DNA of 64,000 nt from Cohnella rhizoplanae (GTDB taxonomy: Bacteria > Bacillota > Bacilli > Paenibacillales > Paenibacillaceae), in the NCBI RefSeq assembly GCF_948329515.1, contig NZ_CAOJCN010000009.1, positions 62,001 to 126,000 of the forward strand, in the 5' to 3' direction. The stretch's first letter is position 1, and each line of letters opens with the position of its first letter. The notes under the pieces are model-generated. The model made no database searches. It saw only the letters and a list, made by a program, of their open reading frames with translations, and was not told the origin of the DNA. Below, in pieces: positions 17,381-26,704 of the stretch. The position numbers were made by a program, and so were the translations under genes.

Positions 17381-18675
17381 CCAATGCGATTGGACGGTCC
17401 GCCCCAGTCGGTACCGTTCAGCCAATCCCGCTTGCGTCCCTTGTCGAGATCGCTGCGCAGGCCGAGCACCAGCTGCTCCAGGTCGATGCGATCCTCGTAG
17501 CGCTTCTGGAGCGCGGCGGACACGTACAGCTCGTTCAGTTGGGCGAACGAGAACCCTTGGGAGTGCTCCGCCGCATGGATGGCCTGCTCCTCTCCGGCCA
17601 ACTCCGCCAGCCCCTTGCGACGCAGATATGCCAGGCGCATCGCCTCGTCCGGCAGCTTCACCTCGTAAGCGCGGTCGAACCGGCCGGCCCGGTTGATCAA
17701 TGCAGGGTCGATCTTCTGCGGATAATTGGTCGTGCCGATGAGGAACACGCCCTCCTTGGCCGTTGCTCCGTCCAGAATGTTCAAGAAGAACGAACGGCAC
17801 GAATCCGGCATCGAATCGATATCCTCGATGACGAGCACGGCGGGCGCCTGCTTGACGGCGGCGGCGAATACCTCGCGGATCGATTCGCTGTTCGTATATT
17901 CGGTAATCTGCCAGTAGGAGACGGGCGACTCCACGCTGCCGGCGATCGACTTGACGAGCGTCGTCTTGCCGTTGCCCGGCTTGCCGTATAGCAGAATACC
18001 TCGCTTGTAGGGAATCTGGTATTGTTCAAAAAAGGTCCGGTCCCCGCCGAAAAACTCGTCGACGGAGCGGAAAATCTGCTGCTTGAGCGTCTCGTCCATC
18101 ATGACCTCTTCCCGGGTCAGCGCCTGGGAGATCGGCTCGCGGCAATGCTGGAGACCCTCGCGCGTGTCGGTGTACACGTGCATCTTGCGTTCCTCCGAGC
18201 GCCGCAGCTGCATCGCCTGAAGACAGGCGCTCAACTGCTCGTCGTCGGGCGCGAAGATTAAGTCCTCGGTCGCCAGCAGACCCAAGTGGACGAGCATCGG
18301 CATGCGGACCAGCGCCACGCGATATTCCGGATAAGCGAACAGGTTGTTGCGGATCGAGGGCCGCATCCGGTAGTTGGCCTCGCCGAGGCTGGGCTCGAAT
18401 GATATTTTCCTGGATTCGACCAGATCGAAGACGGAGGCAACATGGATGAGCCCCGGATAATCCGACTCGATGTCCTCGGCCAATCCGTCCCATACATCCC
18501 CCTGGTCGGCCTGATCGTAGCGCTTGAACTCGCATCCGAAACGGTCCGAGAGCAGGCCGGAGATTCTCGCGACGGTCCTCGCGTAGTCGAAGTAGCGCTC
18601 CGTCCCTTCCTGAGCCCTATAATCGTAAGAAGCGACGAATGCCGGGGTCTTAACGGCGGTCGGTCCTGTCTGCAT
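17371..18675 (-). CDS. BCS1-like AAA+ ATPase
   Basis: A 434-residue ATPase. The C-terminal half is a classic AAA module: Walker A GKPGNGKTTL (231-240), Walker B VLVIEDIDS, sensor GTTNYP and Arg finger in NRAGRFDRAYE. The N-terminal 200 residues match no domain I recognise and probably bind the substrate. Related bacterial proteins are treated as chaperone-like unfoldases or remodelers. AAGGAGG is 6 nt before the ATG. It lies between metY and a TIM-barrel gene, with a terminator upstream, so it has its own promoter. Confidence 0.85.
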   Translation of the reverse strand: MQTGPTAVKTPAFVASYDYRAQEGTERYFDYARTVARISGLLSDRFGCEFKRYDQADQGDVWDGLAEDIESDYPGLIHVASVFDLVESRKISFEPSLGEANYRMRPSIRNNLFAYPEYRVALVRMPMLVHLGLLATEDLIFAPDDEQLSACLQAMQLRRSEERKMHVYTDTREGLQHCREPISQALTREEVMMDETLKQQIFRSVDEFFGGDRTFFEQYQIPYKRGILLYGKPGNGKTTLVKSIAGSVESPVSYWQITEYTNSESIREVFAAAVKQAPAVLVIEDIDSMPDSCRSFFLNILDGATAKEGVFLIGTTNYPQKIDPALINRAGRFDRAYEVKLPDEAMRLAYLRRKGLAELAGEEQAIHAAEHSQGFSFAQLNELYVSAALQKRYEDRIDLEQLVLGLRSDLDKGRKRDWLNGTDWGGPSNRIGFQ

Positions 18676-18729
18676 GCCAAATTCCTCCTTGGAAAGTCCG
18701 AATGATCGTTCGCGGCGTCGAAAAGTAGC

Positions 18730-18760
18730 AAAAAACCGCAGGCGTCCGCCCGCGGCTTTT
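18730..18760. terminator. Intrinsic terminator after the TIM-barrel gene
   Basis: CCGC-GGC arms pair around a short loop (18736-18755), with TTTTTT on the minus strand (18730-18735) and CTTTTC on the plus strand. Confidence 0.8.
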
Positions 18761-18848
18761 CAAGGCGCGCATGATCGTAACTTCGATGACCGAAGCGTGC
18801 GGGCTGTATACGGCCTTGTAGGTATTCTTTTCATTTCATGCGGCAGCG

Positions 18849-19688
18849 TTACAGGGGTCTGGGGTTAGACGGCTCGATCGCCGCCAGCTCGCGCATCTCC
18901 GCAAGCTTGGCCCAGGGATCGCCTTCGCCCAGATAAGTCAGCGACAGCGGTCCCGCGTAGCCCGCCCGTCTGGCGATTTCTACGCATCTTCTGAAGTCCA
19001 TCGAGTCCAGCTGTCCGCCGCCGTCCTCTCTCGCCTTGGCATGCACCGTCTCGGCCGATGGCAGGATCTCCTCGAGCTGGCGGTACTTGTCGTCCTTGAA
19101 GTTGCCGAAGTCCGCCGTGAGCCCGACTTGGCCGCCCGTCTCTCTCAGCATGCGGAGGACTTGGCCTGCGCTGCCGAGCAGCGAGCCGAGATTCTCCGTG
19201 ACGACCCGGATGCCCGCGTGCTCGGCATAGGCGGACAGCAGCCTGAGCGTGTCCGCCGCGCGGGCAAAAGCGGCTTCATCGTCCGGGCTTGCCGACCCGG
19301 CGCCGATGCGCACCCGCCTGAAGCCCGCCTCAGCCGCCGCGTCGATCCAGTGGCGATACAACTGCATCTCCGCGTCGCGCCGGCGCTCGTCCGCCGTGCC
19401 GGGATCGCCGAAGTCGAGCAGCAGCGAATTCAGTTCTACGCCCGCGAGTCCCGCGAGGCGCCTGAGCTCGGCGAGTCCCGCCGCAGATCGATCCTTAAGA
19501 TGCGGATACGCCAGCTCTATGCCGGCATAACCTTCCGCGCCCAGTTTGCCGATCAGCTCCGCTAGGCCGAGCCGTTCGGGATGATCGTCCGTTTGCGTCG
19601 TAAATGCCGAAGCTTCCGAATCCCATTCCACGTACGACAGCGGCCCCATCCATCTTTCGAAAGACCAGCTGTTGACATGATGCTGCAA
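18849..19688 (-). CDS. Sugar phosphate isomerase/epimerase family (AP endonuclease 2 fold)
   Basis: A 279-residue TIM barrel of the xylose-isomerase-like/AP-endonuclease-2 family. Motifs include GIELAYPHL, RVRIGAG, VVTENLG, LTADFGNF and HAKAR, which carry the usual metal-binding acidic and His residues. Substrate unknown; relatives act on inositols, hexuloses or pyruvate derivatives. The start is TTG: GGAGGGGG lies 8 nt before it, and the nearby ATG is out of frame. Confidence 0.82.
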   Translation of the reverse strand: MQHHVNSWSFERWMGPLSYVEWDSEASAFTTQTDDHPERLGLAELIGKLGAEGYAGIELAYPHLKDRSAAGLAELRRLAGLAGVELNSLLLDFGDPGTADERRRDAEMQLYRHWIDAAAEAGFRRVRIGAGSASPDDEAAFARAADTLRLLSAYAEHAGIRVVTENLGSLLGSAGQVLRMLRETGGQVGLTADFGNFKDDKYRQLEEILPSAETVHAKAREDGGGQLDSMDFRRCVEIARRAGYAGPLSLTYLGEGDPWAKLAEMRELAAIEPSNPRPL

Positions 19689-19782
19689 GGTTATCGCCCC
19701 CTCCGCCGAGCATGGATGAACCGCTTACCCCTATTTAAACCAGGCAAATGCATTCCAAACAAAATCGGCGCATGATGCGCGC

Positions 19783-21369
19783 TCAGTCGGCCTGGCGCCC
19801 GGTTGCGAGCGGAACCGCCTCTACGGCCCGGTTCCTGCCGGACTGCTTGGCCTCGTAGAGCGCGCCGTCCGCAAGCGCGACGAGCCGCTGCTCGTCCCAG
19901 GCAGCGTCAGGCGACAGACTGGCGAAGCCCAAGCTTAACGTGACGATGCGCTCCGGCGAGTCCATATGCGGAATGCCGAGCCCGCAGACAGCGGCCCGGA
20001 TCCGCTCGGCCACCTCGCCCGCCTCCTCGGCATCGGCGCCGGGCAGGATCGCCGCGAATTCCTCTCCGCCGTACCGGGCGACGGTATCTCCGTCGTGGCG
20101 CAGGCATTCGCCCGCCGCCGCGGCCACACGAATCAGACATTCGTCTCCAGTCTGGTGGCCGTAGGCGTCATTGTACTTTTTAAAATAGTCGATATCGAAC
20201 AGGATCAGCGCCACCCGCCCACGCTCCGAGGCTGCCGCGGCCCACGCCGACTTCAGCGCCTGATCGAAGCGGCGACGGTTCGCGATGCCCGTCAAGCCGT
20301 CGAGCAGAGAGAGCTTGCGAAGCAGGTCGTTGGCCTCCTTCAGCTTCTCCTCGGCGAGCTTGCGCTCGGTGATATCGGTGGAAACGCTCATGTAGCCGAT
20401 CGCCTCCCCGTCCGAGTCGAGCACGTGGGACACAATGACGCTGGCTACGAAGGCGGTGCCGTCCCGGCGCTGGATCGTCCATTCGTGTTCTTCCGGGCGT
20501 CCGTACATCATCCGGTGCACGAACGCGGACATCGCCTCCATGCTACGGTCGCCCTTAGGGGGCGTCGCGGCGCCGCGGGGCTTGTCCGAGGCACGCGCGG
20601 CGCCGGCCGGCGCCGGCGGCAAGTGAAGTCCGACGACGTCGTCCGCCTTGTAGCCGAGCAGCTTCTCCGCTCCTCGATTGAACAGCGTGACGCGGCCGGT
20701 CAGATCGGCCGCGACGATCGCCACTTCGGAAGCGGACTGAAGGATCGACTGCTGCAGCATATGGAGCTGCCGGTATCGGCGCTCGCTCGATCTGAGCTCC
20801 AGCTGCAGGCGGTTGGCGGTCGAGAAATAAGACGTCAAGCCGGCGACGAACGTACCGCCTACGATCATGATCAGAAAAAACGGAGGCAAAACTTCCAGTG
20901 CCTGCTCGCCGAGCAGTACAGCGAAAGTAACCGCCGTGCATAGCATGCAGAGCGCGGTCGAGTAGAGCCAGAACCGCGCGCCGTTCCTGGGCAGCGCCCG
21001 CGACAGCGCGCCGCTGCCTACGGCGAGGACGAGCGCCGAACCCGCGCCGATCAGCGAAGCGTCGTTGACGCCCCCGAACATGACGAGGCGGCCCAGCATC
21101 ACGATCGCCGCCGTAATCAGCGAAGCGAGCGGTCCGCCGAAGGCCGCCGAGCATATGATCATGAGCTGCCTGAAGTCGAGCAGCGTGTCTCCGTCCAGCC
21201 GCACGCTGAAGTACATCAGCACCAGGGCGAACGCCCCGTAGGAGACGGCCCCGCTTACGACGATCCGTCTAGGGGCGATCCCTTGACCGTCATGCTTGCC
21301 GAACAACGCGTTAAAGAAAAATAAAAAGGCGGTCAGCAATGCGAAATTCGCGATGAGTGTGTTAATCAT
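19783..21369 (-). CDS. Membrane diguanylate cyclase (5TMR-LYT, PAS, GGDEF)
   Basis: Predicted to make cyclic di-GMP. The 528 residues hold an N-terminal LytS-like five-helix membrane sensor (about 1-182), a PAS domain with C-terminal PAC segment (205-335, ending STDITERK), and a GGDEF domain whose active site ARYGGEEF is at about 431-438. The inhibitory RxxD site is not intact: the residue three before the Asp is His (RHDGD), so product feedback may be weak. GAGGAG precedes the ATG. No EAL domain is present. Confidence 0.92.
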   Translation of the reverse strand: MINTLIANFALLTAFLFFFNALFGKHDGQGIAPRRIVVSGAVSYGAFALVLMYFSVRLDGDTLLDFRQLMIICSAAFGGPLASLITAAIVMLGRLVMFGGVNDASLIGAGSALVLAVGSGALSRALPRNGARFWLYSTALCMLCTAVTFAVLLGEQALEVLPPFFLIMIVGGTFVAGLTSYFSTANRLQLELRSSERRYRQLHMLQQSILQSASEVAIVAADLTGRVTLFNRGAEKLLGYKADDVVGLHLPPAPAGAARASDKPRGAATPPKGDRSMEAMSAFVHRMMYGRPEEHEWTIQRRDGTAFVASVIVSHVLDSDGEAIGYMSVSTDITERKLAEEKLKEANDLLRKLSLLDGLTGIANRRRFDQALKSAWAAAASERGRVALILFDIDYFKKYNDAYGHQTGDECLIRVAAAAGECLRHDGDTVARYGGEEFAAILPGADAEEAGEVAERIRAAVCGLGIPHMDSPERIVTLSLGFASLSPDAAWDEQRLVALADGALYEAKQSGRNRAVEAVPLATGRQAD

Positions 21370-21432
21370 GGCAGCGCTCCTCGCGCGTGATAGCGGTATA
21401 AATCGCTTGGCCGGACAATTTCCGGGGAAATA

Positions 21433-22080
21433 TTAGTAAATTCGCAGAACGAACAGGAGAATCGCGAAAAAATGCGCGATCGTACCGCCGAGCACGAACA
21501 GGTGCCAGATGGCATGATGGTAAGGAAAGCCGCGCCACACGTAGAATAATGCGCCTACCGTATACAGCAGTCCGCCGCCGATGAGCAGCCGCATGCCGCC
21601 TGTCGACAGCGCCTCGGTCAACGGTCCCCATGCGAACACGATCATCCAGCCCATCAGGATATAGACCAGCGTGGACAGATACAGAAACTTTTTCGTAAAG
21701 AAAGCCTTGAAAATGACGCCGCCCACGGCCAGCCCCCATACGAGGCCGAAGAGCGTCCAGCCGAGCGGACTGCGGAGCAAGGTCAATAAAATCGGCGTAT
21801 AGGTGCCGGCGATGAACAAATAGATGCAGGAGTGATCGAAGGTCTCGAACAGATCCTTCAGCTTGCCTTCCTGAAGCGCGTGCACAAGCGTCGACGCGGT
21901 ATATAGGAGCAGCATCGTCGTGCCGTAGACCGCAAAGGTCGCCACGTGCCACGCCGTGCCGTACAGACTGGCGTATACGATCAGAATCGTGAGCGCGGAT
22001 ACGCTCAGCACGGCGCCCAGGCCATGCGTAATGGCGTTGGCCACTTCTTCTCTGCGGGTGTATACATAGGTGTTTGCCAT
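21433..22080 (-). CDS. Hemolysin III family (PAQR/YqfA) membrane protein
   Basis: A 215-residue seven-helix protein of the PAQR superfamily. Conserved metal-site blocks are THGLGA, FDHSCIYLFIAGTYTP and HAIWHLFVLGG; these suggest a Zn-dependent hydrolase or membrane-stress role, as in YqfA/HlyIII relatives. Despite the name, haemolysis is not implied. AAGGAG lies before the ATG. Transcribed toward the diguanylate cyclase, 63 nt from the latter's stop-side neighbour. Confidence 0.9.
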   Translation of the reverse strand: MANTYVYTRREEVANAITHGLGAVLSVSALTILIVYASLYGTAWHVATFAVYGTTMLLLYTASTLVHALQEGKLKDLFETFDHSCIYLFIAGTYTPILLTLLRSPLGWTLFGLVWGLAVGGVIFKAFFTKKFLYLSTLVYILMGWMIVFAWGPLTEALSTGGMRLLIGGGLLYTVGALFYVWRGFPYHHAIWHLFVLGGTIAHFFAILLFVLRIY

Positions 22081-22213
22081 ATTCGAGATCTCCTTCCGAA
22101 TGCGGACTGGCTCCTATTATTTTAACACCGGCATCTGGAAAAACGAAACCGGCGGCACAACGGAGACGGGACTAAGGCGATAGCGGAGGCTGTACGGTAG
22201 GCGGTGCGGAGCC

Positions 22214-22227
22214 GTAAGCGCTTACTC
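22214..22227. promoter_or_regulatory. cre-like palindrome
   Basis: CGTAAGCGCTTACT matches 13 of 14 cre positions and contains the perfect palindrome GTAAGCGCTTAC. It lies in the 331-nt divergent gap 22081-22411, about 190 nt upstream of the aldo/keto reductase and 135 nt upstream of the hemolysin III gene. Nothing else coding is seen there. Confidence 0.5.
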
Positions 22228-22411
22228 GCTTCTATCCCCTTCGGTCTGCTATCACCATATGCCGACACGCGCCCAAGGGTGAGCGACGGATGCGGGAAAA
22301 TGGCGGCGCGCGTGAGTAAACGAAGGGCAACAGGGGTACAAAAAGGGGTAGGTTCAAACGCAGCAAGCTCGATCGAATCGATCAAGAATCGGTCAATGGG
22401 AGGGAATCGAA

Positions 22412-23314
22412 TTGGAGACGCGCAGTTTCGGCAAAACGGACATGAAGGTGTCGGTGCTCGGCTTCGGCAGCGCCGAGATCGGCATGGATAGTTCCAAGGC
22501 AAGCGAACAAGAGGTCGACACGCTGCTGAATACGCTGCTCGACGAAGGCGTCAACGTGCTCGACTCTGCCATCAGCTACAAGGGCAGCGAGAGCCTCATC
22601 GGCAAGTATGTCTCGGGCCGCAGGAGCGAGTATTACGTATTCAGCAAGCTTGGCGAGGGCGAGTCCGTAGGGTTGCCCTACCCCGAATGGGATGCGCGCA
22701 ACGTGCGGCCAAGCATCGAGCGTACGCTGCGCAATCTGAAGACGGATTATGTCGATCTGATGCTGATCCACAGCTGCTCCGAGGCCGTGCTCCGGCAGGG
22801 AGAGCTGATCGAAGCGCTGCGAGAGCTGAAGCGCGAGGGGCTGACGAGGTACATCGGCTATAGTGGCGACAGCACGAATGCGCTCTATGCGGTGAACACG
22901 GGCGTATTCGACGCGCTGGAGACGTCGATCAACATCGCCGATCAGGAGGCGCTCCAGCTCACGGTGAGCGAGGCGGCCAAGCGCGACATGGGCATCATCG
23001 CCAAGCGTCCGATCGCGAACGCCGTCTGGGTCAGGCAGGGCCTCGAGAACGCGCCGGATCCGTACGTGGAGCGGCTGCAGAAGCTGAATTACCCATTCCT
23101 GCAAAACGACTCGGACGCCATCGCCGAGAAGGCGCTGCGCTTCGTCCTCTCGGTCCCTTACATCGATACTGCGATCGTAGGCACGACTAATATCGACCAC
23201 TTCCGACAGAACATCGGATATGCGGCGAAGGGCAAACTCCCCGACCGCGAGATTCTCGACATCCGCAACCGCTGGCTGGAGGTTCAGGAGCCGGCGTGGG
23301 CCGGATTGACGTAA
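22412..23314 (+). CDS. Aldo/keto reductase
   Basis: A 300-residue NADPH-dependent reductase-type TIM barrel. It shows the N-terminal SVLGFGSAEIG, NVLDSAISYKGSE (with D and Y of the catalytic set), KTDYVDLMLIH and the C-terminal cofactor block TAIVGTTNIDH. Substrate unknown. The start is TTG, 7 nt after GGGAGGG; no ATG fits better. Confidence 0.9.
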   Translation: METRSFGKTDMKVSVLGFGSAEIGMDSSKASEQEVDTLLNTLLDEGVNVLDSAISYKGSESLIGKYVSGRRSEYYVFSKLGEGESVGLPYPEWDARNVRPSIERTLRNLKTDYVDLMLIHSCSEAVLRQGELIEALRELKREGLTRYIGYSGDSTNALYAVNTGVFDALETSINIADQEALQLTVSEAAKRDMGIIAKRPIANAVWVRQGLENAPDPYVERLQKLNYPFLQNDSDAIAEKALRFVLSVPYIDTAIVGTTNIDHFRQNIGYAAKGKLPDREILDIRNRWLEVQEPAWAGLT

Positions 23315-23332
23315 CCGAGTTCACAGCGAATA

Positions 23333-23361
23333 TTGAAGTAAGCGCGTGCGTTCCCTATAAT
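23333..23361 (+). promoter_or_regulatory. Sigma-A promoter of paralogue B
   Basis: TTGAAG (23333-23338), exactly 17 nt, TATAAT (23356-23361). Transcription would start near 23368, giving a leader of about 90 nt. Confidence 0.75.
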
Positions 23362-23386
23362 TAAAGCATTCGAGACAAAGACGAAG

Positions 23387-23434
23387 AACGTCCCGCCTGC
23401 ATGCCCTCCGGGGAGTGCCGACGGGGCGTTTTTT
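23387..23434 (+). promoter_or_regulatory. Terminator-like hairpin (attenuator) in the leader of paralogue B
   Basis: AACGTCCCG pairs with CGGGGCGTT (one G-U pair), inner CTCC/GGAG, then TTTTTT. It is downstream of the promoter above and only 24 nt before the ATG, so it should stop most transcripts before the gene unless relieved. It could instead define a short RNA. Confidence 0.7.
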
Positions 23435-23458
23435 AATGGATGCGGGAGGTCGGGAACG

Positions 23459-24127
23459 ATGGGATTCGAGCGGGCGCACGAGGCTTTTATCGCGGCGCAT
23501 TTGTCAAAGAGAACGGGCGAGCGGAAAGGAAGGTTGGAACGCGGGCACCGGGAGGCGGAGAAGCTGTTCTGTAAAAACGTATGGTGGAAGCTGCGCGGCA
23601 ACTTTGAAGGCTTGCATCCTGAGTATGAAGTACGGGATTGGCGCGGCTTGTCCTATTTCTGCGACTTCGTGTGGATCGGGCCGGCAGTGAAGCTCGTCAT
23701 CGAGATCAAGGGCTTCGGGCCGCACGTCCGCGACATGGACAGGCAGAAGTATTGCAACGAGCTGAATCGCGAGACGTTCCTGACCGCGATGGGTTATCAG
23801 GTCGTTTGCTTCGCATACGACGATGTCGTCGCGAGGCCGGAGCTGTGCGTGACGCTGCTGCGTCTGCTGCTCAGCCGCTACCAAGCCGAAGCAAATCCGC
23901 ATGGACTAACTACGCTGATTGAACGGGAAATCATACGCCTGGCCGCTCTGCTGGCGCGTCCGCTTCGTCCGCTCGATATCGAAAATTACCTTCGCATCAA
24001 CCATCGTACCGCAGTCCGTGCTATGACGGCTTTATGCGCCCGAGGGCTATTCTCAGCCGAACGGGGACCGGACGGCAATCGCATCGTGCGATACGAACCG
24101 AACGAGTCGGCGTGGAGACACCTGTAA
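23459..24127 (+). CDS. Putative PD-(D/E)XK nuclease/winged-helix protein, paralogue B
   Basis: A 222-residue protein. The first 130 residues look like a Vsr/DUF559-type restriction-endonuclease fold: helix with Glu residues, PEYEVRDW strand, D69 in FCDF, then E82-I-K84 in VIEIKGFGPHVRD, and a later strand GYQVVCFAYDDV. The D...ExK set is intact, unlike paralogue A. The C-terminal 75 residues resemble a winged helix (DIENYLRINHRTAVRAMTAL). GGGAGG is 9 nt before the ATG. Together this suggests a sequence-directed DNA-binding nuclease or regulator; no known system is nearby. Confidence 0.78.
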   Translation: MGFERAHEAFIAAHLSKRTGERKGRLERGHREAEKLFCKNVWWKLRGNFEGLHPEYEVRDWRGLSYFCDFVWIGPAVKLVIEIKGFGPHVRDMDRQKYCNELNRETFLTAMGYQVVCFAYDDVVARPELCVTLLRLLLSRYQAEANPHGLTTLIEREIIRLAALLARPLRPLDIENYLRINHRTAVRAMTALCARGLFSAERGPDGNRIVRYEPNESAWRHL

Positions 24128-24195
24128 TGTGCGATGTACCAACATGCATTCTATGATGCCGCTTCGGCACAGGAGGATGAGGAACAAGCGTTGAT

Positions 24196-24240
24196 GAATT
24201 TTGTCGGAGAATTTTGTCGGAGAATTTTGTCGGTGAATTT
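24196..24240. repeat. 13-bp short tandem repeat
   Basis: GAATTTTGTCGGA is repeated about three times in a row (starts 24196, 24209, 24222), downstream of paralogue B. Confidence 0.75.
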
Positions 24241-24253
24241 GCGGAGAAATAAG

Positions 24254-24432
24254 TGTAAAAGTGCAGTTATTTACGTGGGGAGAGGCACGAATGGCGATGT
24301 TAGTTGTAAAAGTACAGTTAATATGGTGCGGAAGTAATTAAAAAAGCGTCTCTGGTCGAATTAAATGTATATATGCAGCTAATGGAATCGCACGCACGGT
24401 CGCATGAGTAATAAATGTATTTATGCAGTTAA
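24254..24432. repeat. Intergenic repeat cluster R2, about 51-bp phased
   Basis: Four copies of a core like TGTAAAAGTACAGTTAA start at 24254, 24305, 24366 and 24416 (spacings 51, 61, 50). Each can form a small TGYA/TRCA hairpin. The 583-nt gap 24128-24710 between convergent genes has no credible gene. Confidence 0.78.
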
Positions 24433-24502
24433 TCGCTCACGGCGCCCGGCGCCCGGCGTTCGACATGATGGGCTGCAGGACTTTGTACCGCGACTCGGCG
24501 CG

Positions 24503-24646
24503 GAGGATAAGGCAACGGAATCGCGAGGGCGCAGAGGCTCGCGGATTCGCGAAGGCGCGGGGGGGGGCGCGATGGCGCGGAGGTTCGCGGAATCGTGGGC
24601 GCGGTCGCGCGGCGCGGGAGATTGCGAGGCTCGCGGAGGTTCGCGG
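24503..24646. repeat. GC-rich repeat tract, about 46-bp period
   Basis: GAGGCTCGCGG-like segments recur at 24534, 24580 and 24626, 46 bp apart, in a G-rich tract that includes a run of nine Gs. This is low-complexity DNA without coding support. Confidence 0.6.
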
Positions 24647-24662
24647 CACAGAAGGCATGAGC

Positions 24663-24695
24663 AAAAAAACGCGCCGGAGGCGTATCCTCCGGCGC
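24663..24695 (-). terminator. Intrinsic terminator of the opp operon
   Basis: A perfect 10-bp stem (GCGCCGGAGG with CCTCCGGCGC, 5-nt loop) followed on the minus strand by GTTTTTTT, 16 nt beyond the last opp gene. Confidence 0.92.
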
Positions 24696-24710
24696 GCTTC
24701 GTTCGATTGA

Positions 24711-25667
24711 TTAATAGAGATGGCAGGCGACGAAGTGGCCCGGCTTGACTTCCTTGAACTCGGGCATCGTCTGGGCGCATACGTCCATCGCGTGCGGGCA
24801 GCGCGTGCGGAACGGGCAGCCGCTCGGCGGATTCAGCGGGCTCGGAATCTCGCCCTTCAGAATGATGCGCTCGCGCGACTTCTGCTGCTCGGGATCGGGC
24901 AGCGGGATCGCGGACAGCAGCGACTGCGTATACGGGTGCAGCGGGTTGGCGTTGAGCTCGTCGGAGTCGGCGACCTCGACCAGCTTGCCCAGGTACATGA
25001 CGCCGATGCGGTCCGAGATATGCTTGACCATCGCCAGATCGTGCGCGATGAACAGATACGTCAGGTCGCGCTCGCGCTGCAGCTTCTTGAACAGGTTGAC
25101 GACCTGGGCCTGCACCGATACGTCGAGCGCGGAGATCGGCTCGTCGGCGACGATGAACTTGGGCTCGATGGCAAGCGCGCGCGCGATGCCGATCCGCTGG
25201 CGCTGCCCGCCGGAGAATTCGTGCGGGAACCGGTTGGCATGCTCTTCGTTCAGGCCGACGGCGTCCAGCAGCTCGGCGACGCGTTCGGTCCGCTTGCGGC
25301 CGCTGGCTAGGCCGTGGATCTCGAGGCCTTCGCCGATGATCTTGCCGACGGTCATCCGCGGATTGAGCGATGCGTACGGGTCCTGGAATACCATCTGCAT
25401 TTCCTTGGTGAACTTCATCCGTTCGGACTTCGTGAGCCTGCTCACGTCGCGGCCGTCGAACTTGATGCTGCCCGACGTCGGCTCGTACAGCTGCATGATC
25501 GTGCGTCCCGCCGTGGACTTGCCGCAGCCGGACTCGCCGACCAGGCCGAACGTCTCGCCGCGGCGCACGTTGAAGTTCAGGCCGTCGACGGCCTTCAGCA
25601 CGCGTCCGCCGGACAGATTGAAATGCTTGCGCAGATCCGTCAACTCTAAAATAGGCGCATCAGACAT
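24711..25667 (-). CDS. Oligopeptide ABC transporter ATPase, OppF/DppF type
   Basis: Second ATPase of the peptide importer. The 318 residues contain Walker [11 protein letters not shown]-loop [18 protein letters not shown], signature [14 protein letters not shown], Walker [13 protein letters not shown], the H-loop AHDLAMV, and the C-terminal oligopeptide-ABC extension with Cys residues in [15 protein letters not shown] that fits OppD/F proteins with an iron-sulfur-type Cys cluster. The ATG at 25667 follows AGGGGG by 8 nt and overlaps the upstream oppD stop by 8 nt; a GTG 9 nt further upstream is less likely. Confidence 0.93.
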   Translation of the reverse strand: MSDAPILELTDLRKHFNLSGGRVLKAVDGLNFNVRRGETFGLVGESGCGKSTAGRTIMQLYEPTSGSIKFDGRDVSRLTKSERMKFTKEMQMVFQDPYASLNPRMTVGKIIGEGLEIHGLASGRKRTERVAELLDAVGLNEEHANRFPHEFSGGQRQRIGIARALAIEPKFIVADEPISALDVSVQAQVVNLFKKLQRERDLTYLFIAHDLAMVKHISDRIGVMYLGKLVEVADSDELNANPLHPYTQSLLSAIPLPDPEQQKSRERIILKGEIPSPLNPPSGCPFRTRCPHAMDVCAQTMPEFKEVKPGHFVACHLY

Positions 25668-26691
25668 GTGCGGCACCCCCTGTCTCGATCGGCCTGTCTA
25701 CCTTGGGGGCGTCCGGATGATTCAGCCAGCACTTCGCCGTGTGCGCCGGGCCGTCGATCTCGAACTGAGGCGGGTCGTTTTCCAGGCACAGCTTCATGGC
25801 GTACGGGCAGCGGGCCGCGAACGCGCAGCCCTTGGGAGGCGCGTACAGGTCCGGAGGCGTGCCGGGAATCGACGACAGATCGCTGTTCCTGTCGCTGTCG
25901 AGTCGAGGCACCGACTTCAGCAGTCCCCAGGTATAAGGATGACGAGGATTATAAAAGATATCGTGCAGGCTGCCTTGCTCGGCTACCTGCCCTGCGTACA
26001 TGACGATGACGCGCTGCGCGAGCTCGGCCACGACGCCGAGATCGTGCGTAATCAGAATAATGGACGTCCCGGTCTTCTCTTGCACGTCGCGCATGACGTC
26101 CATGATCTGCGCCTGGATCGTCACGTCGAGCGCCGTCGTCGGCTCGTCCGCGATCAGCAGCTTCGGATGGCAGGCCAGCGCGATCGCGATCATGACGCGC
26201 TGCCGCATGCCGCCCGACAGCTCATGCGGATATTGATGAATGCGGCCTTCCGGATTGGACATGCCGACGAGCTTGAGCAACTCGACCGCGCGGGCGAGCG
26301 CCACCTTCTTCGACAGCTTCTCGTGCTTGCGGATCCCCTCGGCGATCTGCATGCCCACGGTCATCGTCGGATTGAGCGAGGTCATGGGATCCTGGAAGAT
26401 CATGCCCATCTCCGCGCCGCGAACCTTGCGCATCTGCGCTTCGCTCAGCTTAGTGATGTCCGTCTTGCCTTCGTACAGAATGGAGCCTTCCTTGATATAG
26501 CTGGGAGGGGTCGGGGTCAGACGCATGAGCGTCTGGGCCGTGACGGACTTGCCGCTGCCCGACTCTCCGACGATCGCGAGCACTTCGCCTTTATCCAGTG
26601 TAAAGGAGACGCCGCGAACCGCTTGTACCTCGCCCGCATGCATCTTGAACGATACGCGCAGGTTGTTCACTTCCAATAGAGGCGTGCTCAT
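25660..26691 (-). CDS. Oligopeptide ABC transporter ATPase, OppD/DppD type
   Basis: First ATPase of the peptide importer, 343 residues. Walker [11 protein letters not shown]-loop [18 protein letters not shown], signature [14 protein letters not shown], Walker [14 protein letters not shown]-loop THDLGVV, and the C-terminal Cys-containing extension [24 protein letters not shown] lies before the ATG. It couples ATP hydrolysis to uptake through OppBC as a dimer with OppF. Confidence 0.94.
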   Translation of the reverse strand: MSTPLLEVNNLRVSFKMHAGEVQAVRGVSFTLDKGEVLAIVGESGSGKSVTAQTLMRLTPTPPSYIKEGSILYEGKTDITKLSEAQMRKVRGAEMGMIFQDPMTSLNPTMTVGMQIAEGIRKHEKLSKKVALARAVELLKLVGMSNPEGRIHQYPHELSGGMRQRVMIAIALACHPKLLIADEPTTALDVTIQAQIMDVMRDVQEKTGTSIILITHDLGVVAELAQRVIVMYAGQVAEQGSLHDIFYNPRHPYTWGLLKSVPRLDSDRNSDLSSIPGTPPDLYAPPKGCAFAARCPYAMKLCLENDPPQFEIDGPAHTAKCWLNHPDAPKVDRPIETGGAAHV

Positions 26692-26704
26692 CGGACTCTC
26701 CTCC

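Noticed and set aside
24134..24337. 67-residue frame after paralogue B
   Set aside because: Lies in short tandem repeats, overlaps R2 and has no ribosome site.
24745..26679. 644-codon plus-strand frame over oppF/oppD
   Set aside because: The minus strand encodes two intact ABC ATPases with all motifs; the plus frame has none.
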